Source: Acanthosepion lycidas
Lineage: Eukaryota > Mollusca > Cephalopoda > Sepiida > Sepiidae
Reading direction: 5' to 3'
DNA: 64,000 bases
Assembly (NCBI GenBank): GCA_963932145.1
Contig: CAWVQA010000057.1
Span: 62,001-126,000 of the forward strand
This document shows, piece after piece, positions 7,401 through 20,700 of this stretch; the stretch's first letter is position 1, and each line of letters opens with the position of its first letter. The notes under the pieces are model-generated. The model saw nothing but the letters and a program-made list of their open reading frames with translations. It ran no database searches and was not told the origin of the DNA. A program made the translations under genes and the position numbers.

Positions 7401-7797
7401 AAAAGTTGTGTAAAACATAAAATCTTAAATAAAACTTTGTCAAAACTACTGAACCTAGTTAAAATCAATAAGCTTTGATAGATTTCATATTGATTTTTAA
7501 TAATTTCATTGTTTTTCTAATGTTTTCAAAGATTTATTGATATTTACAAACTAGCGTTGAAAAAGTAGTGAAAAAAGCTAGATTTTGCATGTAAATCTCT
7601 ATGTAATTAAAAGTTGTGTAAAACATAAAATCTTAAATATAACTTTGTCAAAACTTCTGAAACTAGTTAAAATCAATAAGTTTTGATTGATTTCATATCG
7701 ATTTTCAATAATTTAATTGTTTTTCTAATGTTTTGAAACAGTTATTGATGTTTACAAACTAGCGTTAAAAAGTAGTCAAAACAGCTCGATTTCGCAT

Positions 7798-10700
7798 GTA
7801 TATCGTTATGTAATTAAAAGTTGTGTAAAACATAAAATCTTAAATATAACTTTGTCAAAACTACTGAAACTAGTAAAAATCAATAAGTTTTGATTGATTT
7901 CATATCGATTTTCAATAATTTCATTGTTTTTCTAATGTTTTCTATGTGTTATTGATATTTACAAACTATCGTTGAAAAAGTAGTGACAAAAGCTAGATTT
8001 TGCTTGTAAATCGCTATGTAATTAAAAGTTGTGTAAAACATAAAATCTTAAATATAACTTTGTCAAAACTTCTGAAACTAGTTAAAATCAATAAGTTTTG
8101 ATTGATTTCATATTGATTTTTAATAATTTCATTGTTTTTCTAATGTTTTCAAAGAGTTATTGATATTTACAAACTAGCGTTGAAAAAGTAGTGAAAAAAG
8201 CTAGATTTTGCATGTAAATCGCTATGTAATTAAAAGTTGTGTAAAACATAAAATCTTAAATATAACTTTGTCAAAACTACTGAAACTAGTTAAAATCAAT
8301 AAGTTTTGATTGATTTCATATCGATTTTCAATAATTTCATTGTTTTTCTAATGTTTTCAAAGAGTTATTGATATTTACAAACTAGCGTTAAAAAGTAGTC
8401 AAAACAGCTAGATTTTGCATGTAAATCGCTATGTAATTAAAAGTTGTGTAAAACATAAAATCTTAAATATAACTTTGTCAAAACTTCTGAAACTAGTTAA
8501 ATTCAATAAGTTTTGATTGATTTCATATCGATTTTCAATAATTTCATTGTTTTTCTAATGTTTTGAAACAGTTATTGATGTTTACAAACTAGCGTTAAAA
8601 AGTAGTCAAAACAGCTCGATTTCGCATGTAAATCGCTATGTAATTAAAAGTTGTGTAAAACATAAAATCTTAAATATAACTTTGTCAAAACTACTGAAAC
8701 TAGTTAAAATCAATAAGTTTTGATTGATTTCATATCGATTTTCAATAATTTCATTGTTTTTCTAATGTTTTCAAAGTGTTATTGATATTTACAAACTAGC
8801 GTTGAAAAAGTAGTGAAAAAAGCTAGATTTTGCATGTAAATCGCTATGTAATTAAAAGTTGTGTAAAACATAAAATCTTAAATATAACTTTGTCAAAACT
8901 ACTGAAACTAGTTAAAATCAATAAGTTTTGATTGATTTCATATCGATTTTCAATAATTTCATTGTTTTTCTAATGTTTTGAAACAGTTATTGATATTTAC
9001 AAATTAGCGTTGAAAAAGTAGTGAAAAAAGCTAGATTTTGCCTGTAAATCGCTATGTAATTAAAAGTTGTGTAAATATAAAATCTTAAATATAACTTTGT
9101 CAAAACTTCTGAAACTAGTTAAAATCAATAAGTTTTGATTGATTTCATATCGATTTTCAATAATTTCATTGTTTTTCTAATGTTTTGAAACAGTTATTGA
9201 TATTTACAATCTAGCGTTAAAAAGTAGTGAAAAAAGCTAGATTTTGCATGTAAATCGCTATGTAATTAAAAGTTGTGTAAAACATAAAATCTTAAATATA
9301 ACTTTGTCAAAACTTCTGAAACTAGTTAAAATCAATAAGTTTTGATTGATTTCATATCGATTTTCAATAATTTAATTGTTTTTCTAATGTTTTCAAACAG
9401 TTATTGATGTTTACAAACTAGCGTTAAAAAGTAGTCAAAACAGCTCGATTTCGCATGTATATCGTTATGTAATTAAAAGTTGTGTAAAACATAAAATCTT
9501 AAATATAACTTTGTCAAAACTACTGAAACTAGTTAAAATCAATAAGTTTTGATTGATTTCATATCGATTTTCAATAATTTCATTGTTTTTCTAACGTTTT
9601 CTATGTGTTATTGATATTTACAAACTATCGTTGAAAAAGTAGTGACAAAAGCTAGATTTTGCTTGTAAATCGCTATGTAATTAAAAGTTGTGTAAAACAT
9701 AAAATCTTAAATATAACTTTGTCAAAACTTCTGAAACTAGTTAAAATCAATAAGTTTTGATTGATTTCATATTGATTTTTAATAATTTCATTGTTTTTCT
9801 AATGTTTTCAAAGAGTTATTGATATTTACAAACTAGCGTTGAAAAAGTAGTGAAAAAAGCTAGATTTTGCATGTAAATCGCTATGTAATTAAAAGTTGTG
9901 TAAAACATAAAATCTTAAATATAACTTTGTCAAAACTACTGAAACTAGTTAAAATCAATAAGTTTTGATTGATTTCATATCGATTTTCAATAATTTCATT
10001 GTTTTTCTAATGTTTTCAAAGAGTTATTGATATTTACAAACTAGCGTTAAAAAGTAGTCAAAACAGCTAGATTTTGCATGTAAATCGCTATGTAATTAAA
10101 AGTTGTGTAAAACATAAAATCTTAAATATAACTTTGTCAAAACTTCTGAAACTAGTTAAATTCAATAAGTTTTGATTGATTTCATATCGATTTTCAATAA
10201 TTTCATTGTTTTTCTAATGTTTTGAAACAGTTATTGATGTTTACAAACTAGCGTTAAAAAGTAGTCAAAACAGCTCGATTTCGCATGTAAATCGCTATGT
10301 AATTAAAAGTTGTGTAAAACATAAAATCTTAAATATAACTTTGTCAAAACTACTGAAACTAGTTAAAATCAATAAGTTTTGATTGATTTCATATCGATTT
10401 TCAATAATTTCATTGTTTTTCTAATGTTTTCAAAGTGTTATTGATATTTACAAACTAGCGTTGAAAAAGTAGTGAAAAAAGCTAGATTTTGCATGTAAAT
10501 CGCTATGTAATTAAAAGTTGTGTAAAACATAAAATCTTAAATATAACTTTGTCAAAACTACTGAAACTAGTTAAAATCAATAAGTTTTGATTGATTTCAT
10601 ATCGATTTTCAATAATTTCATTGTTTTTCTAATGTTTTGAAACAGTTATTGATATTTACAAATTAGCGTTGAAAAAGTAGTGAAAAAAGCTAGATTTTGC

Positions 10701-10908
10701 CTGTAAATCGCTATGTAATTAAAAGTTGTGTAAATATAAAATCTTAAATATAACTCTGTCAAAACTTCTGAAACTAGTTAAAATCAATAAGTTTTGATTG
10801 ATTTCATATCGATTTTCAATAATTTCATTGTTTTTCTAATGTTTTGAAACAGTTATTGATATTTACAATCTAGCGTTAAAAAGTAGTGAAAAAAGCTAGA
10901 TTTTGCAT
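7798..10908. repeat. Higher-order repeat: two copies of an 8-monomer block (period 1659 bp)
   Basis: Rare variants recur exactly 1659 bp apart: GTATATCGTTATG at 7798 and 9457, CTATGTGTTATT at 7942 and 9601, and a shortened GTGTAAATATAAAATC with CCTGTAAATC at 9044 and 10703. Copies 7798-9250 and 9457-10908 match over seven of eight units; the eighth differs. The CCTGTAAATC/AAATATAAAATC variant appears again at 12361, 1658 bp further on, so a third, partly replaced copy follows up to about 12570. Confidence 0.85.
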
Positions 10909-12779
10909 GTAAATCGCTATGTAATTAAAAGTTGTGTAAAACATAAAATCTTAAATATAACTTTGTCAAAACTACTGAAACTAGTTAAAATCAATAAGTT
11001 TTGATTGATTTCATATCGATTTTCAATAATTTCATTGTTTTTCTAATGTTTTCAAAGAGTTATTGATATTTACAAACTAGCGTTAAAAAGTAGTCAAAAC
11101 AGCTAGATTTTGCATGTAAATCGCTATGTAATTAAAAGTTGTGTAAAACATAAAATCTTAAATATAACTTTGTCAAAACTTCTGAAACTAGTTAAAATCA
11201 ATAAGTTTTGATTGATTTCATATCGATTTTCAATAATTTCATTGTTTTTCTAATGTTTTGAAACAGTTATTGATGTTTACAAACTAGCGTTAAAAAGTAG
11301 TCAAAACAGCTCGATTTCGCATGTAAATCGCTATGTAATTAAAAGTTGTGTAAAACATAAAATCTTAAATATAACTTTGTCAAAACTACTGAAACTAGTT
11401 AAAATCAATAAGTTTTGATTGATTTCATATCGATTTTCAATAATTTCATTGTTTTTCTAATGTTTTGAAACAGTTATTGATATTTACAAATTAGCGTTGA
11501 AAAAGTAGTGAAAAAAGATAGATTTTGCATGTAAATAGCTATGTAATTAAAAGTTGTGTAAAACATAAAATCTTAAATAAAACTTTGTCAAAACTACTGA
11601 AACTAGTTAAAATCAATAAGCTTTGATAGATTTCATATTGATTTTTAATAATTTCATTGTTTTTCTAATGTTTTCAAAGAGTTATTGATATTTACAAACT
11701 AGCGTTAAAAAGTAGTCAAAACAGCTAGATTTTGCATGTAAATCGCTATGTAATTAAAAGTTGTGTAAAACATAAAATCTTAAATATAACTTTGTCAAAA
11801 CTTCTGAAACTAGTTAAAATCAATAAGTTTTGATTGATTTCATATCGATTTTCAATAATTTCATTGTTTTTCTAATGTTTTGAAACAGTTATTGATGTTT
11901 ACAAACTAGCGTTAAAAAGTAGTCAAAACAGCTCGATTTCGCATGTAAATCGCTATGTAATTAAAAGTTGTGTAAAACATAAAATCTTAAATATAACTTT
12001 GTCAAAACTACTGAAACTAGTTAAAATCAATAAGTTTTGATTGATTTCATATCGATTTTCAATAATTTCATTGTTTTTCTAATGTTTTCAAAGTGTTATT
12101 GATATTTACAAACTAGCGTTGAAAAAGTAGTGAAAAAAGCTAGATTTTGCATGTAAATCGCTATGTAATTAAAAGTTGTGTAAAACATAAAATCTTAAAT
12201 ATAACTTTGTCAAAACTACTGAAACTAGTTAAAATCAATAAGTTTTGATTGATTTCATATCGATTTTCAATAATTTCATTGTTTTTCTAATGTTTTGAAA
12301 CAGTTATTGATATTTACAAATTAGCGTTGAAAAAGTAGTGAAAAAAGCTAGATTTTGCCTGTAAATCGCTATGTAATTAAAAGTTGTGTAAATATAAAAT
12401 CTTAAATATAACTTTGTCAAAACTTCTGAAACTAGTTAAAATCAATAAGTTTTGATTGATTTCATATCGATTTTCAATAATTTCATTGTTTTTCTAATGT
12501 TTTGAAACAGTTATTGATATTTACAATCTAGCGTTAAAAAGTAGTGAAAAAAGCTAGATTTTGCATGTAAATCGCTATGTAATTAAAAGTTGTGTAAAAC
12601 ATAAAATCTTAAATATAACTTTGTCAAAACTTCTGAAACTAGTTAAAATCAATAAGTTTTGATTGATTTCATATCGATTTTCAATAATTTCATTGTTTTT
12701 CTAATGTTTTCAAACAGTTATTGATATTTACAAACTAGCGTTGAAAAAGCAGTGAAAAAAGCTAGATTTTGCATGTAAA

Positions 12780-13900
12780 TCGCTATGTAATTAAAAGTTG
12801 TGTAAAACATAAAATCTTAAATATAACTTTGTCAAAACTACTGAAACTAGTTAAAATCAATAAGTTTTGATTGATTTCATATCGATTTTCAATAATTTCA
12901 TTGTTTTTCTAATGTTTTCAAAGTGTTATTGATATTTACAAACTATCGTTGAAAAAGTAGTGAAAAAAGATAGATTTTGCTTGTAAATCGCTATGTAATT
13001 AAAAGTTGTGTAAAACATAAAATCTTAAATAAAACTTTGTCAAAACTACTGAAACTAGTTAAAATCAATAAGCTTTGATAGATTTCATATTGATTTTTAA
13101 TAATTTCATTGTTTTTCTAATGTTTTCAAAGAGTTATTGATATTTACAAACTAGCGTTAAAAAGTAGTCAAAACAGCTAGATTTTGCATGTAAATCGCTA
13201 TGTAATTAAAAGTTGTGTAAAACATAAAATCTTAAATATAACTTTGTCAAAACTTCTGAAACTAGTTAAAATCAATAAGTTTTGATTGATTTCATATCGA
13301 TTTTCAATAATTTCATTGTTTTTCTAATGTTTTCAAAGAGTTATTGATATTTACAAACTAGCGTTGAAAAAGTAGTGAAAAAAGCTAGATTTTGCATGTA
13401 AATCGCTATGTAATTAAAAGTTGTGTAAAACATAAAATCTTAAATATAACTTTGTCAAAACTACTGAAACTAGTTAAAATCAATAAGTTTTGATTGATTT
13501 CATATCGATTTTCAATAATTTCATTGTTTTTCTAATGTTTTGAAACAGTTATTGATATTTACAAATTAGCGTTGAAAAAGTAGTGAAAAAAGATAGATTT
13601 TGCATGTAAATCGCTATGTAATTTAAAGTTGTGTAAAACATAAAATCTTAAATAAAACTTTGTCAAAACTACTGAAACTAGTTAAAATCAATAAGCTTTG
13701 ATAGATTTCATATTGATTTTTAATAATTTCATTGTTTTTCTAATGTTTTCAAAGAGTTATTGATATTTACAAACTAGCGTTAAAAAGTAGTCAAAACAGC
13801 TTGATTTTGCATGTAAATCGCTATGTAATTAAAAGTTGTGTAAAACATAAAATCTTAAATAAAACTTTGTCAAAACTACTGAAATTAGTTAAAATCAATA
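12780..13900. repeat. Segmental duplication, copy 1 of 2 (offset 28 monomers, 5809 bp)
   Basis: About 5.4 units here recur at 18590-19700. Diagnostic private variants are ATTTAAAGTT (13621 and 19430), CAGCTTGATTTTGC (TTGATTTTGC at 13801 and 19610) and GAAATTAGTT (near 13882 and 19691), all separated by 5809 bp. Beyond 13900 the two copies differ in type, marking a recombination edge. Confidence 0.8.
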
Positions 13901-15779
13901 AGTTTTGATTGATTTCATATCGATTTTCAATAATTTCATTGTTTTTCTAATGTTTTCAAACAGTTATTGATATTTACAAACTAGCGTTGAAAAAGTAGTG
14001 AAAAAAGCTAAATTTTGCATGTAAATCGCTCTGTAATTAAAAGTTGTGTAAAACATAAAATCTTAAATATAACTTTGTCAAAACTTCTGAAACTAGTTAA
14101 AATCAATAAGTTTTGATTGATTTCATATCGATTTTCAATAATTTCATTGTTTTTCTAATGTTTTGAAACAGTTATTGATGTTTACAAACTAGCGTTAAAA
14201 AGTAGTCAAAACAGCTCGATTTCGCATGTAAATCGTTATGTAATTAAAAGTTGTGTAAAACATAAAATCTTAAATATAACTTTGTCAAAACTTCTGAAAC
14301 TAGTTAAAATCAATAAGTTTTGATTGATTTCATATCGATTTTCAATAATTTCATTGTTTTTCTAATGTTTTCAAAGTGTTATTGATATTTACAAACTATC
14401 GTTGAAAAAGTAGTGAAAAAAGCTAGATTTTGCATGTAAATCGCTATGTAATTAAAAGTTGTGTAAAACATAAAATCTTAAATAAAACTTTGTCAAAACT
14501 ACTGAAACTAGTTAAAATCAATAAGCTTTGATAGATTTCATATTGATTTTTAATAATTTCATTGTTTTTCTAATGTTTTCAAAGAGTTATTGATATTTAC
14601 AAACTAGCGTTGAAAAAGTAGTGAAAAAAGCTAGATTTTGCCTGTAAATCTCTATGTAATTAAAAGTTGTGTAAAACATAAAATCTTAAATATAACTTTG
14701 TCAAAACTTCTGAAACTAGTTAAAATCAATAAGTTTTGATTGATTTCATATTGATTTTTAATAATTTCATTGTTTTTCTAATGTTTTCAAAGAGTTATTG
14801 ATATTTACAAACTAGCGTTAAAAAGTAGTCAAAACAGCTAGATTTTGCATGTAAATCGCTATGTAATTAAAAGTTGTGTAAAACATAAAATCTTAATTAT
14901 AACTTTGTCAAAACTTCTGAAACTAGTTAAAATCAATAAGTTTTGATTGATTTCATATCGATTTTCAATAATTTCATTGTTTTTCTAATGTTTTCAAAGT
15001 GTTATTGATATTTACAAACTATCGTTGAAAAAGTAGTGAAAAAAGCTAGATTTTGCTTGTAAATCGCTATGTAATTAAAAGTTGTGTAAAACATAAAATC
15101 TTAAATAAAACTTTGTCAAAACTACTGAAACTAGTTAAAATCAATAAGCTTTGATAGATTTCATATTGATTTTTAATAATTTCATTGTTTTTCTAATGTT
15201 TTCAAAGAGTTATTGATATTTACAAACTAGCGTTAAAAAGTAGTCAAAACAGCTAGATTTTGCATGTAAATCGCTATGTAATTAAAAGTTGTGTAAAACA
15301 TAAAATCTTAAATATAACTTTGTCAAAACTTCTGAAACTAGTTAAAATCAATAAGTTTTGATTGATTTCATATCGATTTTCAATAATTTCATTGTTTTTC
15401 TAATGTTTTCAAAGAGTTATTGATATTTACAAACTAGCGTTGAAAAAGTAGTGAAAAAAGCTAGATTTTGCATGTAAATCGCTATGTAATTAAAAGTTGT
15501 GTAAAACATAAAATCTTAAATATAACTTTGTCAAAACTACTGAAACTAGTTAAAATCAATAAGTTTTGATTGATTTCATATCGATTTTCAATAATTTCAT
15601 TGTTTTTCTAATGTTTTCAAAGAGTTATTGATATTTACAAACTAGCGTTAAAAAGTAGTCAAAACAGCTAGATTTTGCATGTAAATCGCTATGTAATTAA
15701 AAGTTGTGTAAAACATAAAATCTTAAATATAACTTTGTCAAAACTTCTGAAACTAGTTAAAATCAATAAGTTTTGATTG

Positions 15780-17760
15780 ATTTCATATCGATTTTCAATA
15801 ATTTCATTGTTTTTCTAATGTTTTGAAACAGTTATTGATGTTTACAAACTAGCGTTAAAAAGTAGTCAAAACAGCTCGATTTCGCATGTAAATCGCTATG
15901 TAATTAAAAGTTGTGTAAAACATAAAATCTTAAATATAACTTTGTCAAAACTACTGAAACTAGTTAAAATCAATAAGTTTTGATTGATTTCATATCGATT
16001 TTCAATAATTTCATTGTTTTTCTAATGTTTTCAAAGTGTTATTGATATTTACAAACTATCGTTGAAAAAGTAGTGAAAAAAGCTAGATTTTGCTTGTAAA
16101 TCGCTATGTAATTAAAAGTTGTGTAAAACATAAAATCTTAAATAAAACTTTGTCAAAACTACTGAAACTAGTTAAAATCAATAAGCTTTGATAGATTTCA
16201 TATTGATTTTTAATAATTTCATTGTTTTTCTAATGTTTTCAAAGAGTTATTGATATTTACAAACTAACGTTAAAAAGTAGTCAAAACAGCTAGATTTTGC
16301 ATGTAAATCGCTATGTAATTAAAAGTTGTGTAAAACATAAAATCTTAAATATAACTTTGTCAAAACTTCTGAAACTAGTTAAAATCAATAAGTTTTGATT
16401 GATTTCATATCGATTTTCAATAATTTCATTGTTTTTTTAATGTTTTCAAAGAGTTATTGATATTTACAAACTAGCATTGAAAAAGTAGTGAAAAAAGCTA
16501 GATTTTGCATGTAAATCGCTATGTAATTAAAAGTTGTGTAAAACATAAAATCTTAAATATAACTTTGTCAAAACTACTGAAACTAGTTAAAATCAATAAG
16601 TTTTGATTGATTTCATATCGATTTTCAATAATTTCATTGTTTTTCTAATGTTTTGAAACAGTTATTGATATTTACAATCTAGCGTTAAAATGTAGTGAAA
16701 AAAGCTAGATTTTGCATGTAAATCGCTATGTAATTAAAAGTTGTGTAAAACATAAAATCTTAAATATAACTTTGTCAAAACTTCTGAAACTAGTTAAAAT
16801 CAATAAGTTTTGATTGATTTCATATCGATTTTCAATAATTTCATTGTTTTTCTAATGTTTTGAAACAGTTATTGATATTTACAATCTAGCGTTAAAAAGT
16901 AGTGAAAACAGCTCGATTTCGCATATAAATCGCTATGTAATTAAAAGTTGTGTAAAACATAAAATCTTAAATATAACTTTGTCAAAACTTCTGAAACTAG
17001 TTAAAATCAATAAGTTTTGATTGATTTCATATCGATTTTCAATAATTTCATTGTTTTTCTAATGTTTTCAAAGTGTTATTGATATTTACAAACTATCGTT
17101 GAAAAAGTAGTGAAAAAAGCTAGATTTTGCATGTAAATCGCTATTTAATTAAAAGTTGTGTAAAACATAAAATCTTAAATAAAACTTTGTCAAAACTACT
17201 GAAACTAGTTGAAATCAATAAGCTTTGATAGATTTCATATTGATTTTTAATAATTTCATTGTTTTTCTAATGTTTTCAAAGAGTTATTGATATTTACAAA
17301 CTAGCGTTAAAAAGTAGTCAAAACAGCTAGATTTTGCATGTAAATCGCTATGTAATTAAAAGTTGTGTAAAACATAAAATCTTAAATATAACTTTGTCAA
17401 AACTTCTGAAACTAGTTAAAATCAATAAGTTTTGATTGATTTCATATCGATTTTCAATAATTTCATTGTTTTTCTAATGTTTTGAAACAGTTATTGATGT
17501 TTACAAACTAGCGTTAAAAAGTAGTCAAAACAGCTCGATTTCGCATGTAAATCGCTATGTAATTAAAAGTTGTGTAAAACATAAAATCTTAAATATAACT
17601 TTGTCAAAACTACTGAAACTAGTTAAAATCAATAAGTTTTGATTGATTTCATATCGATTTTCAATAATTTCATTGTTTTTCTAATGTTTTCAAAGTGTTA
17701 TTAATATTTACAAACTATCGTTGAAAAAGTAGTGAAAAAAGCTAGATTTTGCTTGTAAAT
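15780..17760. repeat. Segmental duplication, copy 1 of 2 (offset 22 monomers, 4564 bp; copy 2 at 20345-22324)
   Basis: About 9.5 units are repeated 4564 bp downstream. Shared rare variants are GTTTTTTTAATG (16431 and 20995), CTAGCATTG in the same unit, AGCGTTAAAATGTAGTG (16681 and 21245) and GTTATTAATA (17697 and 22261). The AAAATGTAGTG variant also recurs at 17925 and 22696, which shows further nested 6- and 7-monomer copying inside and next to this block. Confidence 0.83.
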
Positions 17761-20700
17761 CGCTATGTAATTAAAAGTTGTGTAAAACATAAAATCTTAA
17801 ATATAACTTTGTCAAAACTACTGAAACTAGTTAAAATCAATAAGTTTTGATTGATTTCATATCGATTTTCAATAATTTCATTGTTTTTCTAATGTTTTGA
17901 AACAGTTATTGATATTTACAATCTAGCGTTAAAATGTAGTGAAAAAAGCTAGATTTTGCATGTAAATCGCTATGTAATTAAAAGTTGTGTAAAACATAAA
18001 ATCTTAAATATAACTTTGTCAAAACTTCTGAAACCAGTTAAAATCAATAAGTTTTGATTGATTTCATATCGATTTTCAATAATTTCATTGTTTTTCTAAT
18101 GTTTTGAAACAGTTATTGATATTTACAATCTAGCGTTAAAAAGTAGTGAAAACAGCTCGATTTCGCATATAAATCGCTATGTAATTAAAAGTTGTGTAAA
18201 ACATAAAATCTTAAATATAACTTTGTCAAAACTTCTGAAACTAGTTAAAATCAATAAGTTTTGATTGATTTCATATCGATTTTCAATAATTTCATTGTTT
18301 TTCTAATGTTTTCAAAGTGTTATTGATATTTACAAACTATCGTTGAAAAAGTAGTGAAAAAAGCTAGATTTTGCATGTAAATCGCTATGTAATTAAAAGT
18401 TGTGTAAAACATAAAATCTTAAATAAAACTTTGTCAAAACTACTGAAACTAGTTGAAATCAATAAGCTTTGATAGATTTCATATTGATTTTTAATAATTT
18501 CATTGTTTTTCTAATGTTTTCAAAGAGTTATTGATATTTACAAACTAGCGTTAAAAAGTAGTCAAAACAGCTAGATTTTGCATGTAAATCGCTATGTAAT
18601 TAAAAGTTGTGTAAAACATAAAATCTTAAATATAACTTTGTCAAAACTACTGAAACTAGTTAAAATCAATAAGTTTTGATTGATTTCATATCGATTTTCA
18701 ATAATTTCATTGTTTTTCTAATGTTTTCAAAGTGTTATTGATATTTACAAACTATCGTTGAAAAAGTAGTGAAAAAAGATAGATTTTGCTTGTAAATCGC
18801 TATGTAATTAAAAGTTGTGTAAAACATAAAATCTTAAATAAAACTTTGTCAAAACTACTGAAACTAGTTAAAATCAATAAGCTTTGATAGATTTCATATT
18901 GATTTTTAATAATTTCATTGTTTTTCTAATGTTTTCAAAGAGTTATTGATATTTACAAACTAGCGTTAAAAAGTAGTCAAAACAGCTAGATTTTGCATGT
19001 AAATCGCTATGTAATTAAAAGTTGTGTAAAACATAAAATCTTAAATATAACTTTGTCAAAACTTCTGAAACTAGTTAAAATCAATAAGTTTTGATTGATT
19101 TCATATCGATTTTCAATAATTTCATTGTTTTTCTAATGTTTTCAAAGAGTTATTGATATTTACAAACTAGCGTTGAAAAAGTAGTGAAAAAAGCTAGATT
19201 TTGCATGTAAATCGCTATGTAATTAAAAGTTGTGTAAAACATAAAATCTTAAATATAACTTTGTCAAAACTACTGAAACTAGTTAAAATCAATAAGTTTT
19301 GATTGATTTCATATCGATTTTCAATAATTTCATTGTTTTTCTAATGTTTTGAAACAGTTATTGATATTTACAAATTAGCGTTGAAAAAGTAGTGAAAAAA
19401 GATAGATTTTGCATGTAAATCGCTATGTAATTTAAAGTTGTGTAAAACATAAAATCTTAAATAAAACTTTGTCAAAACTACTGAAACTAGTTAAAATCAA
19501 TAAGCTTTGATAGATTTCATATTGATTTTTAATAATTTCATTGTTTTTCTAATGTTTTCAAAGAGTTATTGATATTTACAAACTAGCGTTAAAAAGTAGT
19601 CAAAACAGCTTGATTTTGCATGTAAATCGCTATGTAATTAAAAGTTGTGTAAAACATAAAATCTTAAATAAAACTTTGTCAAAACTACTGAAATTAGTTA
19701 AAATCAATAAGTTTTGATTGATTTCATATCGATTTTCAATAATTTCATTGTTTTTCTAATGTTTTCAAAGTGTTATTGATATTTACAAACTATCGTTGAA
19801 AAAGTAGTGAAAAAAGCTAGATTTTGCTTGTAAATCGCTATGTAATTAAAAGTTGTGTAAAACATAAAATCTTAAATAAAACTTTGTCAAAACTACTGAA
19901 ACTAGTTAAAATCAATAAGCTTTGATAGATTTCATATTGATTTTTAATAATTTCATTGTTTTTCTAATGTTTTCAAAGAGTTATTGATATTTACAAACTA
20001 GCGTTAAAAAGTAGTCAAAACAGCTAGATTTTGCATGTAAATCGCTATGTAATTAAAAGTTGTGTAAAACATAAAATCTTAAATATAACTTTGTCAAAAC
20101 TTCTGAAACTAGTTAAAATCAATAAGTTTTGATTGATTTCATATCGATTTTCAATAATTTCATTGTTTTTCTAATGTTTTCAAAGAGTTATTGATATTTA
20201 CAAACTAGCGTTGAAAAAGTAGTGAAAAAAGCTAGATTTTGCATGTAAATCGCTATGTAATTAAAAGTTGTGTAAAACATAAAATCTTAAATATAACTTT
20301 GTCAAAACTACTGAAACTAGTTAAAATCAATAAGTTTTGATTGATTTCATATCGATTTTCAATAATTTCATTGTTTTTCTAATGTTTTGAAACAGTTATT
20401 GATGTTTACAAACTAGCGTTAAAAAGTAGTCAAAACAGCTCGATTTCGCATGTAAATCGCTATGTAATTAAAAGTTGTGTAAAACATAAAATCTTAAATA
20501 TAACTTTGTCAAAACTACTGAAACTAGTTAAAATCAATAAGTTTTGATTGATTTCATATCGATTTTCAATAATTTCATTGTTTTTCTAATGTTTTCAAAG
20601 TGTTATTGATATTTACAAACTATCGTTGAAAAAGTAGTGAAAAAAGCTAGATTTTGCTTGTAAATCGCTATGTAATTAAAAGTTGTGTAAAACATAAAAT

